Below, in pieces: positions 30,806 to 42,400 of a stretch of 64,000 nt of DNA. The position numbers were made by a program, and so were the translations under genes. The DNA comes from Nilaparvata lugens (taxonomy: Eukaryota > Arthropoda > Insecta > Hemiptera > Delphacidae): contig NC_052506.1 in NCBI RefSeq assembly GCF_014356525.2, positions 34,563,564 through 34,627,563 on the forward strand. Reading direction: 5' to 3'. Every line of letters begins with the position of its first letter. The first letter of the stretch is position 1. The notes below the pieces were generated by a model. It saw only the letters and a program-made list of their open reading frames with translations. It was not told the origin of the DNA and made no database searches.

Positions 30806-33800
30806 GTAAGTTATAAAATTATCTATACTTATTTTAATTATTATTCAAAAGCGAGATTTCATTAAAGTTTTTCATTTTTGATTTAATAAATAATTAGCAG
30901 TTACAAGAGCACTATATTTTATACTACAGTCAGGTTCAAGGCAAGGTTCTGTATTAGTAAGCTTGTAGGCTCTGTTAAATCTTTAAATTTTTTCAATATA
31001 ATTTTTATTTCAAGAACAAGTTACTACCTACAAAGGTGTAAGTCAAAACTCTTTGCCAACATAGCTTACCTGTCATCATACGTTTGGTTGGAATCTAGGC
31101 TAGTATGTCATCTTGTTCATTCATTTTTTATTATTAGAAAAAAATGAATGGCCGGAGTCTAATTTTTGTGATCAAAATAACGTACTAAATCAATTCTAAC
31201 CAAAAGTGGAATGACATTGTTCACAACAATTTACAAGTGAGTGTTGCCTAAGTAGCCTATGCTATAATACTTTACAGCTATAAAGTACATGCAATTCATA
31301 TAAGTTGAGGAAACTTATATGTTAAGCAAACTTAGAAGTCAGTATTAAGCAAACGTATAGGTTTCCGTATACGAAGAGTTACGTAGATTATTGGCTAATG
31401 CCCAAATTCACCAAAAATGAAAATTATGTTTGAGCGGTAGTTGGTTCTAAGTCAGATGATTTTGAATTAGTTTTGTAAGATGATTTTCTTGTCTATTAAA
31501 GCTGCGTTCACACCAAAGTTATTAACAAAATGTTAAAAGGATCAAGTTATTAACATTTTGTTGATAATTTTTTGGTAAACGCAGCTTTAGAATCAACTGG
31601 AGCTCAAACCAAGTTTTCGTTTTGGTGAATTCGATCCTCAGTAAGAATAAATCAGATATGTGTAGGCCTGATGCCGCATTCATATGTTGGCCCAATGAAG
31701 GTCAATACGACCATCGCCAGTGTGTGGTTTGCCAGCGCTGTTCTAGATTTGAACTAGGCATTACCAGGCGGGGACAGCAACTGACTCAACATGTGGACTA
31801 GGCATAATAGGTTGACTGAAATTAAGAGGCCCAATTTCTAAGCAACAACTCTAACCACGCTGTATTAAGACGGCGTTTTTCAGGCAGATCATATATGCCA
31901 ATATATAAAGACTACACTACAATAGTGTACAGTACAGCTTTGAATACAGCGCCGTTTGAGTCGTTGCTTAGGAATTGGACTTTTACTCACGTGAACCCTA
32001 CCGAAGAAAAAGTATTTTGACAGTTCTCCGGTCACTGGACTCACAGTGCGCTGGTGCTATCAAACTGCTTCTCCTGCAAATCAAATGGAATAATTTTGAT
32101 AACCCACCATACAAACTTGACTTGGCCACTATTAACTTATATATTTTCCCAAACTCAAGACATATGAGTTTTGAGGGCAGAGCTTCCAAAAACTAACAAA
32201 GAGCTCCAAAACAAGTCATAGCTCACTTAAACTCATTTGGCAGCAACATTCTATGAAGAGGGTTTTTTCTTGTAGGCTGGACCACTGGTATGAAAAATGC
32301 CTCAAACTTTGCCTAGAATAAAAAATAAAAATCAGAAAAATGCCTAATCGTAAGTGTAAGTAACTTTTGGTGAAAAATGATACTTTTATATACTTACATG
32401 TATATAAACATAGATAATTTATCTTTATCTATGACCAATCTGAGGTTGAAAAAAATGTCCCTCATATATAGTGTTGAAATAAAGTTTGATTTAAAATTTT
32501 CACTTAGTTTTCAGCGTTTCAGTGATAGTCTTTCTCAATTTAAACAGAAGAAATATCTACAAACTAATGTTGTGTGTGAAATCTATTATAAATAAATATT
32601 GTTTTCCAGATCGAGCTTACTTAAGAATTACTGAGCAGGAATTTACGTCTTTACCGCTTGATGTGAGTACTCTACATTTTCAAGGTTCAACTTCCTTACT
32701 TGGAAACAAAATTAATAACTTAATTCACGTTACATAGAAGCAGACGATAGACCATGCAAATATCTAGATTGAATATCAATGGTTTCTTTGCGTTATTCCT
32801 CACTTGATAATCAGTTTTTCTTTGAAATTTCCATGGATTTGCTAATAGGGGATTAAAAGTGTGGTTAGTGAAGGTACAACATGAATCTCATTGTAGAAAG
32901 AATTGGAAAAATGATCGGTTCAAGGTACGATGGTATTGACATGTCAATAGCCGTTCATTTTACTATTACCAATCAAAATGGTTAATTCGTTCACATGGAC
33001 TACTGCACTGTTTGTACTATACTGAACACCTGAATACTGATCACTCTAAACACGACACAGATAGATTAAAAACTCTTGAAAACTTACATTATAAACGAAA
33101 ATTTTCGAGAGCTGGGCTCCCTTTGTCAATCAAACAGGAAGTGGTGCAGATTTGAATATTCCAATGGTCGTGACCACAGAGACGCGGTGGAGATGTTGTG
33201 TAGAGCATAGAGCACAGACGGTGCAGTACAGACGAAGGGAGGCGTACTGATTGAAGGAGTATTATGAAAGTAGTTGGTGGGCCATTATGGGTTACAAGCG
33301 GGAGATTTCAAATTTGAGTGGGTTATGGATAAGGAAAGGTGTAGATTATGAATTGATAGAAAAGAGGAGATTTAAAATTAGAAATCAGAAATGAAGTAGA
33401 ATAAAATTAGAAAATGGAATTATAGAATTGAATTGGAATGAAAATTATTTTTTATTAAATATGTTTTTATTAAAATAAATTTTTTATTTATATATGATAA
33501 CTTGGTCAAATTTTATTGGTTCCATTACAGAAAATATCAGTCATTGAATTTCAAAATACTCGCCAGATCTATTTATTTGAAACTTTATCGATTTTTGTTT
33601 TTCCGCTGGTATATCACTCAGGACACCCAGCTTGCTTTACACACGCACACCACTGGTGTCCTCATGTAAATGAACTATTTTTTCTCCAAATGTTTATCCT
33701 TATAAATCTACTTTATGTACTTGTCCATACAGCAGCAGTTCAATTAACAGTTCTTACTTTTTCTCAAACTATTGTAAATAATTTGATAATTATATGTAAA

Positions 33801-36800
33801 TACAGAACGATTAGTTAAATTTATTACAGATAACATTTCTGAATCCACTAATGTTCGGTCTCCATGATCAGTTGTATTCCTACTAATGTTCAAATTCATC
33901 AGTCAGATTTTGAGTTTTTTCAAGCTTCGAATATCTCACGACTTTCTTATGAATTCAGCGCAGGCATTCTATGTAATTCAATAATGTCCTCTATTAGATT
34001 TACCGTATTCAATTTGTTGAGAAGTGATTAGGCTACATAAAAGGCTTTCCATTTCCAGATCAAAGTGCTCTGATGTGAGAATATATCGGACGCGATATTG
34101 CTGCTTGAGTATCATCATATCATCACTGGAATTCTATTCACGATGATTGTCAAATGTGTAGAGTGTAACAAGAAATTCAGTAAAGCGAGCAACTTGTACA
34201 GACATCGAAGAGAACAACATGGAGCAAACGAAGAGTCGTATTGTGTGACCTGTGATAAATATTTCAAGCGAAAAGAACACTATCTCACTCACATGAATGC
34301 GATTCATCTTTTCAAAAATAAGAATGTGTGTTCATTGTGCGACTACTCAACGTTCACTAAGAGTGCCATGCTCCGTCATGAAAAGCTAGTGCATAAAAAT
34401 CCTTACTCAGAGTTCAATATGAGGCGAAATGATCCACGATTCACCTGCAGTCTGTGCTCTAAAAAGTTCTCTTCGAAACGATCTCTTGATAATCATCAGC
34501 AGAAGAAGCATGGTTTGTTGACTTCAAACTTACGAGTAAAACGAATTTGCCCTCTGTGCGCGCATTCTGTTCTACATTGCTCTGGAGGAAAGGCGAATAA
34601 AATTATGTATGATCACTTCTTTCAAAAGCATGGAATTTATTTAGATATCGATTTTTTAGAATCTGAAAATTTGATTGCATTCCATAACTGGAAAGCGAAC
34701 ATAGAGATAACAACTTCCTCGAAATTCAATAGATCAAATAGAAAAGCGAAAAAATGTTTCCGATTCTCTTGTTATCGTAGTGGAGTTTTTAGCCCGAAAG
34801 GGAGTGGCAAACGCGTTTCTCGAACTATTGAATCTTGTAAAATCAATGCCTTTTGTCCTGCAGCAATCATTGCTGTTTTGAAAGAAAATGGAAAGGTTCA
34901 GATAACTTTTATTAAAACACATGTAGGGCATAAGAATGATACTTTGACAAAGACTTCCAAGAAAAAAATCCAATTGAAAATTAAAGGAATTAGGAATCGT
35001 CACAAGGCTAGTCTTAGTATTGGTTCTGAAAATGTATTTTTTCAGTCAGATGGAGAATGGCAAGTTCCCTCTTCCAAAGGTGACTGCTATTTCGGTGTTG
35101 AAAAAATCCAATCCTCAATTTGTAAAAATTGTAACATGAAATGCTACCACTGCAACGCTTGTTTTCATCAATACACATGCACCTGTATAGATTACACAAA
35201 GAAGAGTAACATGTGTAAGCACATACATTTGGTTGCCAAATTTTCTGGTGACCAAGAAGCTGTTTTTGTCAATGAAGATGATTTATTAGTAGTGAACGAG
35301 TCTTGTGATGAGAATCTCGTAGTAGTTGATATACCTCAAGAAGAAAAAATCAGAGAAGAAAGAGAGGAAGAAGAATTAGAAGACGATAGAGAACCAGAAG
35401 GAACAGAAGCGGAAGAATTAGACCTTATCAATGTTTATTCTCCCAGTAATGATGATGAAGTTGATGACCAAATACAAAAACTGTTTGACGATCCGACGGT
35501 TGTTGACAACTTCATTCTAAGTCATGTCGAAATCGCAAAGCCAACCTCTCCTTCTTCTCCCCCTCCTACTCATCTGCTGCCTCCTCCTCCAAGTCATCAA
35601 ATGTTCGTCGAAGCAAAGGAAAGGTTTACTGAACAATTATTGACCACATTACAAGATAAGATCACCAACTTCCAACAACTTGAAGCTGTACAGAATCATT
35701 GGAAATGTATGGATTCGATTTTGAACTCTCTACCGTCAAATTCGTCGCATGTGGATACAGTTTCTCAGCGAAGCATGCAGCAAGTCCCTCCTGAGGAAAT
35801 CGTTTCATATCAAACAAGTTCCAGTCCTACTATTACTAATACTAGGAAATACAATTCTCATTCTACTAAAAGAAAGGAAATTATATGTGTAAAAATAATT
35901 CCTCCTTCTAAATATGATGAAAAGTCTCTCAATTTTTTATAATCAGGCTCGATTGGTGTTTTCTTGAATAGATTTTTGTGTTGATGATTTTTAAAAATTT
36001 GAAATTATTTGTTAATCATTTGATAATTGAAGTGAATTTTGTGGAATCGGTTCATTGTAAGAAGAGGTCTATTTTCTCTTGTTTGTTGTGTTCTAAATGA
36101 CATTAGGGTGATATAATTTTCGTGTATGATATGTATTTTTACTAAAATGTTATCAAGTATTTCTGAATTTCTGATTATTTTCCTAATTGCCTACTAAGAT
36201 GTATTTTTTCGTAGGCCTATTGAAGTGAACATGCTAGTACAGTTTGAATATTCTGTTGTTTTTTTTGAAATTTGTCCATTTAGTATTTTTAATATTTCTA
36301 CTTGAATGAAAAGCCCCTAAAATTATTTAAATTTCACTCCTTGCAAAGTATCTAATTCAAACTACTGCACCTATTTTCGAACATAATTTCAATTCTTAGT
36401 TCAAGCCACACCTGGGCTTGATTGATTGATCAGATAAAATAGAACGTAAGCTACATTACATTCTGGGCTTGATTAGCGTCTACTACGAATTCGTACAACA
36501 TTATAGAATAATAGTATAATTGATAATAATTAATTGTTATTGATAATATAGGTTCTAATAATGCTATTAATTGACAATGGAATTAAATTATTAAATTAAA
36601 TTGATTATTCAATGTACAAAGTTTTAGACACGCTCTCTGAAGAAGCGTGATTCAAATTTTCTAACTTCACGTTTTATTCATGTGTCAATATAGTTCCGAT
36701 ATTTCATATTTTAAACTGACATTAATTAATATTTGTTTTATAAATTACCATCAACTGAAAAAAATTACATCATTTGTAGTCATAATTACTATAGAAATTT

Positions 36801-38980
36801 AATGCAGGTTTGGTTTGGATGTATTATTTAGAATTGGAAAGTTATTTGTAATTTAGCATTATAAACTGGTTTTCAATATCTTGAAACTATTCTTTTCATT
36901 TATTATCGAAAGATACCATAAATCCAACTATCGGTACATTTTTGAGTTCTGGATACTTTACTATTGTAGAATGTAGCTATATAAATTGAAATTAAACCTC
37001 TCTCTATCTCTAATGATGATATACGTTTACTCCTATCACTTTCATCCCAACACTAAAGATGTATTACACTTTTACAATAAGTTAATCTAATGATATCAAA
37101 TTCACGTGGCTTTTGCCGTTTGAACAGTGCCAGTTTAAATATAATCTTTATTTAAATTGAATTTTATCCATATGTTATATATTTTATCTCGTTTGTCATA
37201 GTGTGGTTCAACAAAAACTAAACATAAGTTTTGTTTTGTTTCAACATAAAACATTTCATGCTATTTTCCTACCTTTGGATAACCATGGGCCCCACATGGT
37301 GAGATCAACCCTTTCAAATATGGATTATTCATTTCTTAAAGATCATTTTTCCAATTTAAGTTAGTACAAATGTCTAAATCAATTTTATTATTCACTATTT
37401 ATTTATATTTCATTGTGATTGTATCATGTGTTGTCTATAGAACTCTCCTCCTCACGCAGAGAACTGGTCGTTGTGGAGGAAGTTATTATAATGCAATCAA
37501 GTTGAACTGACAATTCTCTGGATAGACAGGGAATGTTGAGACGGAAAGTTACTGATGGTCAGCGCCAACTTTCCATTGATTTACATTAATTAGAGAGATG
37601 TTTTGTAAAAGGAAAGTGAAGTAATGAAAAGCACTGGCTGCCAACAACTTCCTTTCTCTACTTTTTCTGTCTATAAGCAATTTACTTTTATAGACAGTGA
37701 AATGTATTTTTGTCAGTATTATTATGCATCACTATAAGTAAAAAGTATGTAAAGCTATTCAAAGAGACTATATTTTTACAATCATTTTTGTCTATGAAAA
37801 TAGATACAATGCTCCAATGCTCAACAACTACCTCCATAGCACTATATTTACAAGTTACATCACTTGTAGACTTGTAAAATTGTAAACTTGTAGATCATAA
37901 AGTTTTGTGAAACGTGAGTACTTGTAAACTTGTAACTACAATTACTTGTCCGTAACCATGGTTGGTAATAATGCTTGTACCTTTGTGAAATAGGCCCCTG
38001 GTAGAAATCATAAAGACGGCAAAAAATCGAACGTCCAAAAATAGATGTGAGTGTAACCACTACCTCCGTAAACAAACCCGTAGTGCATTCGTGTGACAGA
38101 TAGGGCTCCTACTCCAATAAAAATTTGTCGATTTCAGCTGTTCTATATCAGCTAGTGTTTCTATTGGTGCAGGACCCCTACCTGTGCTGACGTTACCATC
38201 AACCACCTGTCATGCTTTGACACACATGTATGGCTTTGTTTATGGAGGTAGTGGTTCAGCTCGCTTTGTCAATAATTATAACTCTGTTTATTACTCTTAT
38301 AATTTATTCTGTACTCTGTTCAATTAATTTTATATTACATGAAAATAATGAAGTACTGTTATATTTTCAACTGACACAACTCATGTGTTCCGTGTTTCGG
38401 ACAGTTTCCGTCGGTCCCGGCTGCCTAAAAAGCAGTCGTTAGGTCATATCAGAGGCCCTGAAATTGATCAGTTGCGACCTGAAATCTCTGACACCAGACC
38501 TGAGCCAGCCAGGTCTCTCGGTATTATTATATTAACTGTCCCATAATTGTTTTTCACAGAATTATGTATATGATAAGTAGATTTTGTATTTTATGATACC
38601 TACGGTACTCACACTGATATGGCACAAGGGCACTAGTTAAACATTATTTTATTACTGTGTAAGGAAATGCGATCGACTATATTGTAGTGCTGAAAATTGC
38701 TGTAATATCTCGAAATTTTACAAGGCATTGTGTCAGAAGCTATTACGTAAATTTTCTTTAATTTCAGATACTTATCCAGGGGATAGTGAGCTTGTTTATG
38801 ACAATGTACGGCATAATGCAAATTGCTGGCGAGTTCAAAGAAATACGAGCGACTGTGGAACTGGAATCAAAGTCGTGGGAAACTGTAAGGAATCTTCCTT
38901 CGTTCTACACATTCAACCATCGCGGTAAAGCTCTGTCCCCAGATTACATTCCTCCACATCGTAGGGAAGCTGCTTCGTGA
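30724..38980 (+). CDS. EMC5: ER membrane protein complex subunit 5 (membrane magnesium transporter 1), three exons
   Basis: Exons 30724-30805, 32610-32662 and 38768-38980 join to 348 bases, 115 residues and a stop. All junctions are GT-AG and in phase: donors GTAAGT and GTGAGT, acceptors TTTTCCAG and AATTTCAG. The protein begins MARSSGHKLCLIFGVIALLH, whose first hydrophobic segment is a membrane helix. It continues AAYSAAQHRAYLRITEQEF, SLPLDILIQGIVSLFMTMYG (second helix), IAGEFKEIRATVELESKSWE and PSFYTFNHRGKAL. These blocks are diagnostic of EMC5/MMGT1, a small two-helix subunit of the complex that inserts proteins into the ER membrane. Intron 2 is 6.1 kb and contains another gene. It converges with the clathrin gene, the two stops being about 0.5 kb apart. 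Confidence 0.95.
31036..31210. repeat. Degenerate MITE related to the one at 24843
   Basis: GCCAACATAG..., TACCTGTCATCAT and TTTGGTTGGAAT at the left, and TACTAAATCAATTCTAACCA then AATGACATTGTT at the right, echo the arms of the 24843-25328 element in inverted order. Much shorter and diverged. Confidence 0.4.
31497..31589. repeat. Short hairpin MITE
   Basis: TAAAGCTGCGTTCACACCAA at the left and TTGGTAAACGCAGCTTTA at the right form a near-perfect stem. A further inner stem pairs TTATTAACAAAATGTTAA with TTATTAACATTTTGTTGA. Lies in EMC5 intron 1. Confidence 0.65.
31830..31979. mobile_element. MITE of about 150 bp in EMC5 intron 1
   Basis: Inverted ends CCCAATTTCTAAGCAACAAC and CGTTGCTTAGGAATTGG, with a non-coding interior. 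Confidence 0.6.
31975..32330 (+). pseudogene. Degenerate mariner transposase C-terminus
   Basis: The frame reads LLLQIKWNNFDNPPYKLDLA followed by TINLYIFPNSRHMSFEGR. This parallels the mariner catalytic block HPPYSPDLAPSDYHLF...L. Further on, in shifted frames, AATFYEEG and W.KCLK resemble the mariner C-terminus. The third catalytic aspartate position is changed and frames are broken: an old relic in EMC5 intron 1. Confidence 0.55.
32610..32662 (+). CDS. EMC5: EMC5 exon 2
   Basis: 53 bases completing HRAYLRITEQEFTSLPLD. Acceptor TTTTCCAG, donor GTGAGT. Confidence 0.95.
32663..34097. other. 5' part of EMC5 intron 2, no gene seen
   Basis: AT-rich, with chance ORFs only. It should hold the promoter of the nested gene at 34143. 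An acceptor-like CATTTCCAG at about 34060 could mark a 5' UTR intron of that gene. Confidence 0.4.
34143..35942 (+). CDS. Intronless C2H2 / FAR1-like / SWIM zinc-finger gene nested in EMC5 intron 2
   Basis: The first ATG of the long frame is at 34143 (MIVKCVECNKKFSK), giving 599 residues. The N-terminus has four C2H2 fingers (CVECNKKFSK..., YCVTCDKYFKRKEHYLTH, VCSLCDYSTFTKSAMLRH, FTCSLCSKKFSSKRSLDNH), then a Cys/His unit starting ICPLCAHS. Next is a FAR1-like, WRKY/GCM1-fold region (FRFSCYRSGVFSPK, CKINAFCPAAIIAV, FIKTHVGHKND). A SWIM finger follows (CTCIDYTKKSNMCKHIH, CxCxnCxH). The tail is acidic (EEREEEELEDDREPE), then proline-rich, then helical. FAR1 plus SWIM is the layout of Mutator-like transposases, but the DDE catalytic domain between them is missing. 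An intact frame suggests domestication as a DNA-binding nuclear protein (inference). It lies on the same strand as its host gene. Confidence 0.8.
   Translation: MIVKCVECNKKFSKASNLYRHRREQHGANEESYCVTCDKYFKRKEHYLTHMNAIHLFKNKNVCSLCDYSTFTKSAMLRHEKLVHKNPYSEFNMRRNDPRFTCSLCSKKFSSKRSLDNHQQKKHGLLTSNLRVKRICPLCAHSVLHCSGGKANKIMYDHFFQKHGIYLDIDFLESENLIAFHNWKANIEITTSSKFNRSNRKAKKCFRFSCYRSGVFSPKGSGKRVSRTIESCKINAFCPAAIIAVLKENGKVQITFIKTHVGHKNDTLTKTSKKKIQLKIKGIRNRHKASLSIGSENVFFQSDGEWQVPSSKGDCYFGVEKIQSSICKNCNMKCYHCNACFHQYTCTCIDYTKKSNMCKHIHLVAKFSGDQEAVFVNEDDLLVVNESCDENLVVVDIPQEEKIREEREEEELEDDREPEGTEAEELDLINVYSPSNDDEVDDQIQKLFDDPTVVDNFILSHVEIAKPTSPSSPPPTHLLPPPPSHQMFVEAKERFTEQLLTTLQDKITNFQQLEAVQNHWKCMDSILNSLPSNSSHVDTVSQRSMQQVPPEEIVSYQTSSSPTITNTRKYNSHSTKRKEIICVKIIPPSKYDEKSLNFL
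35943..38054. other. 3' part of EMC5 intron 2, no gene seen
   Basis: Begins with the 3' UTR of the nested gene. AT-rich otherwise. No conserved coding motif recognised. Confidence 0.4.
38055..38256. mobile_element. MITE with AACCACTACCTCC inverted ends
   Basis: Left AACCACTACCTCCGTAAACA and right TTTATGGAGGTAGTGGTT are inverted, 202 bases apart. A lone copy of the same end lies at about 46127-46145. The interior is non-coding. Confidence 0.6.
38395..38540 (+). mobile_element. SINE-like element with conserved core
   Basis: A GC-richer block in AT-rich intron: TCCGTCGGTCCCGGCTGCC, then AGTCGTTAGGTCATATCAGA, GAAATTGATCAGTTGCGACC and CCAGACCTGAGCCAGCCAGG. It ends in a TATTATTATATT tail. I recall near-identical blocks dispersed in insect genomes. 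The ATT-type tail suits a SINE mobilised by a LINE with such a tail. No clear tRNA-like A/B boxes were confirmed. Confidence 0.45.
38768..38980 (+). CDS. EMC5: EMC5 exon 3
   Basis: Starts in phase 0 after ATTTCAG. Encodes the second membrane helix and the conserved GEFKEIRATVELESKSW and SFYTFNHRG blocks. Stop TGA at 38978-38980. Confidence 0.95.
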   Translation: MLIQGIVSLFMTMYGIMQIAGEFKEIRATVELESKSWETVRNLPSFYTFNHRGKALSPDYIPPHRREAAS

Positions 38981-39475
38981 TTCCAATGCCACTTCGATCT
39001 GTAATTCATCATCTTTTTAACCTTCTATTCATTATTGGCTCAAAGCATTGAACGTTTTTATTGATATGTGTTCCACTATAATATAAAAATCTCACTTTTG
39101 TAAACGTCACCTTGATTATGTTTTTGTTAACTATTTGATTATAAATTGTGTTATTCGCCGTTCATGGAATTTTCATTTTATTGGATTAGTGGGAAAAGTT
39201 AAAAAATATTACTTGAACAACACTACTTTAGACTAGGATTAATATTGAGAAATGAAACTACTTCTATGATTTTCTAACTTGTTTTAATGTAAGAAATGTA
39301 TGTATTGTAGAATAACAATTTGAATATCCAGTAACTAAAAGATATTTCAAGATAATAATATTTTATGTCTAATGTTGAACAAATACTGTATTCACTTTAA
39401 ACCACCCTTGATAAAATAATGATTATCGACTTCAATGAATTGAATAATATAGGTTGAACATAAACCTGTTTCAAA
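38981..39475. other. Convergent intergenic spacer between EMC5 and clathrin heavy chain
   Basis: Must contain both 3' UTRs, which may overlap. AT-rich, with several AATAAA-like strings but no decisive signal. Confidence 0.5.
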
Positions 39476-42400
39476 TCACTGCTGATTTGTCAATTCAAGC
39501 AATGAATTGATTTTATTCATGTAGTCATGGATTACTTGAACAAAATAAGGCATTGCATAGTTGAGAGCATCGTATTTCCATGAAAGTTCCATTATTACAT
39601 CAGGTCGGAGTTGATTGTAGCACTGAAATAAAGCAGCAACAAAGAAATCGAATTTTCCTCCTTCCAAAAAGTAAATCAATAAATCTTCTATTAGTTCATG
39701 TTTGTGTGAGTCTGCAGCGTATTCGATAGCGTCTTTATAAAGTCCGTTATCTCTGCAAAGCTGCATGCTCCTATTCCATCGATTGTTCTTTTTATACAAG
39801 TATGCCGCTATTCTCCGAAATTCTATGAGCTGGTGATCTTCAAGTTTTTGAGCCAAAACAATAATATCGAAATTGTCATAATTGTTGATTGATGTTATCA
39901 GTTTGTCGTAGTTGTATTCTTCAATGTACAAACTGTTTAATGCTTCATTGATTGCCTTATTGTTTAGAGATTGCACTGACATAAGATATTTCTGAATGAA
40001 TTTCAAATGTCCGGCTCTTGAAAAGAAATTTATGCATCGTGAGTGATCTATACGAGGCGCTAAAATTAATAAGATTTCGTTGAGAAGAAGAGGTTTGTAC
40101 TCCAAGTAGAAAGAGACGGCGCTATAGTAGAGCTCAATGTTTGTTACTTTGGGTATCATATCTTTGAAATAACAACCCTTCCAAGCTTCGGTGGGATGAT
40201 CAATCATAACACTTATTGCATTATCATAGTCCTCACACTTGTCGTAAAGAAAAACTAGGTCAGACCATAAGTGTGCTTTCATGGCAGCTTTCAAAACTTT
40301 TGGAATATTCATACGAGACCAAAATAGTTCCAAGTGTTCTCTCAATTTATTAGTCGCGAATTGAGAATACAGAATCGCCAGTTCAGTAAAAATTCCCATG
40401 TTTACATTTTCAAGACTTAGAGCACTCTCTAATAATGACATGAGCTCATTGAAATATCCTCTGTGGTTGTAGAAGTCAATAACATCGACTAATTCATCGA
40501 CACATGTCACAACATTCAGTCCGCAAACTTGGGCTAGAGCAAAATGGCCGTTTTCGATGCAAGCAAAACAAACCTCTTTCCAAGTCTTCAAAATATTTGC
40601 TTTTCTGGCATTGCTTACTGCTTCCTCTAACTCATTCAAACGAACACACGTTGAGGCTAGGGCAGCAAAATTTGCAATTTTGCTGAAAAAAATTTTGGCA
40701 GCTTCAAACAAGGAGCTATTGAAACACCTTTCACCAAGTTTCAATAGATCAGCATGATTGCTCTGTGAAAGAAACTCCTCAATCTCTGTGTGTTTTTTGG
40801 AAATTGCATAAATGTACAAAAGTTCATCATCTACATATGAATTACTCATCTTTTTCCTGGCCATAATCAGAAAGTCTTTCAGTTCTTTCAAATTGTCTCC
40901 TGCCTTTCCAATCACATCCATTGATTTTGTAGGATCTTCTGCTTTTATGAATGATTGAATAGCTTCTTTAATAAAGCCTTTTTCAAGTTGTGCTTCAGCC
41001 AAGTGACTCCATACAATTGTTTCATTACAGCGTTCAGCAAAATTGTATGCTCTTTCCATATCATCTAGATAATTGATGATGGTAAGGATAGCATTAGCAT
41101 TGTCATTGAATTTCGTGTGGATTGCGATAACCTCTTCAAAAAGTCCATTGTTGATTGCTACATTCGAAATCATGGTCGGATCGTACGCATTCAGCCTATC
41201 AATGTACTCCAAAACTCGTGACTTGTCCGATTTCATTGCTGTTAGTAAAAGTAAATTCTGAAGAGTGCTGTTTGTAGAGAATTCTGAAAATGTAGAATTA
41301 TCGAAAAGTAATCTTTCCAACAATTCTAATAGCTCGTGAGTTACATTAGCTGCTACAAATGCTTTAATAGTGGTGGTTATTTCTTGTGGGTTCTTTGTTT
41401 CTAATAGGTATTTGACAACATGATCGACGAGTGCCTTCCTGCTCCTGTTCGTGTTTTGCTCCTCATTCAGGACTTGTGCCCACAGATGCAGCTCGCCCCT
41501 TTCAATCAGATAGCCAGCTTCAAGCTTGAATAGTGACGCATCTTGGCATAGTTTGATAACCTCCTGATCACACTGGCCGCGTTTGTATGCTATGAATGAC
41601 AAGTGAGGATTTCGTTTTTCACAATACTTTCCAATTGTTAGACTGTCATAAAATCGGTTCTCTTTCAAGAAGCGTTCGGGGTTGTTGTTTGTGTCAATGT
41701 GAATTTTTGCTAGACTATTAGAAATGTAGGAATTTCCGTTGCCTTTCTCCACCTGCTGTTCAAGCCACGGCAAAAGCAATTTCAATCTGTTTCTTCTTTC
41801 AACTTGATCAATGAGTTCAACTGTGGAGTAAAGATTCGGTACAGTGCTGATCAGATTTTTGACAATTTCCTCGTGACAGCCAGCATCCAAAAGCGACCCC
41901 ACTACAGCAGGAAGTCGAGACGCATTGACCTTCTGTACATAAACCTCTATATACTTATGTAAATTATTTTGGTATAGATAGATTACTAGTTCGTCAACAA
42001 AGTTGAATCTATCACAAACAATAATGATGGAGATCTGATCTTGGAGCTTAGCGCTCTTCAAGTAATTGAAAACATTCCGCCCATTATAGAAATTCGATTC
42101 TCGACACATACGCTCCAACTCTTTGAATTGATTTGTTTTACATGCAGCTTCTATATATTTAAAATGTACCTGCTCTTCATTATTGAAAGCAATTACAGAT
42201 GCTAGAAAATGAAAGATACCTTCATAACACTTATACCTCTCAAAAATGTCAATTATAACTTTTATTGTTAGCTGTTCATAATATCTGACAGCTATCTGTA
42301 CACACGCTTGTGTATTATGCCGCATATTTGCTAAAAGCATAGTATCAAGGCAAGTTAATGTGTCTTCAATTGAAAGTTTGCTGAAGAAATTGACAAGCCA

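Noticed and set aside
33516..33818. 100-codon plus-strand ORF in EMC5 intron 2
   Set aside because: Hydrophobic AT-rich translation with no start or splice support and no family resemblance.
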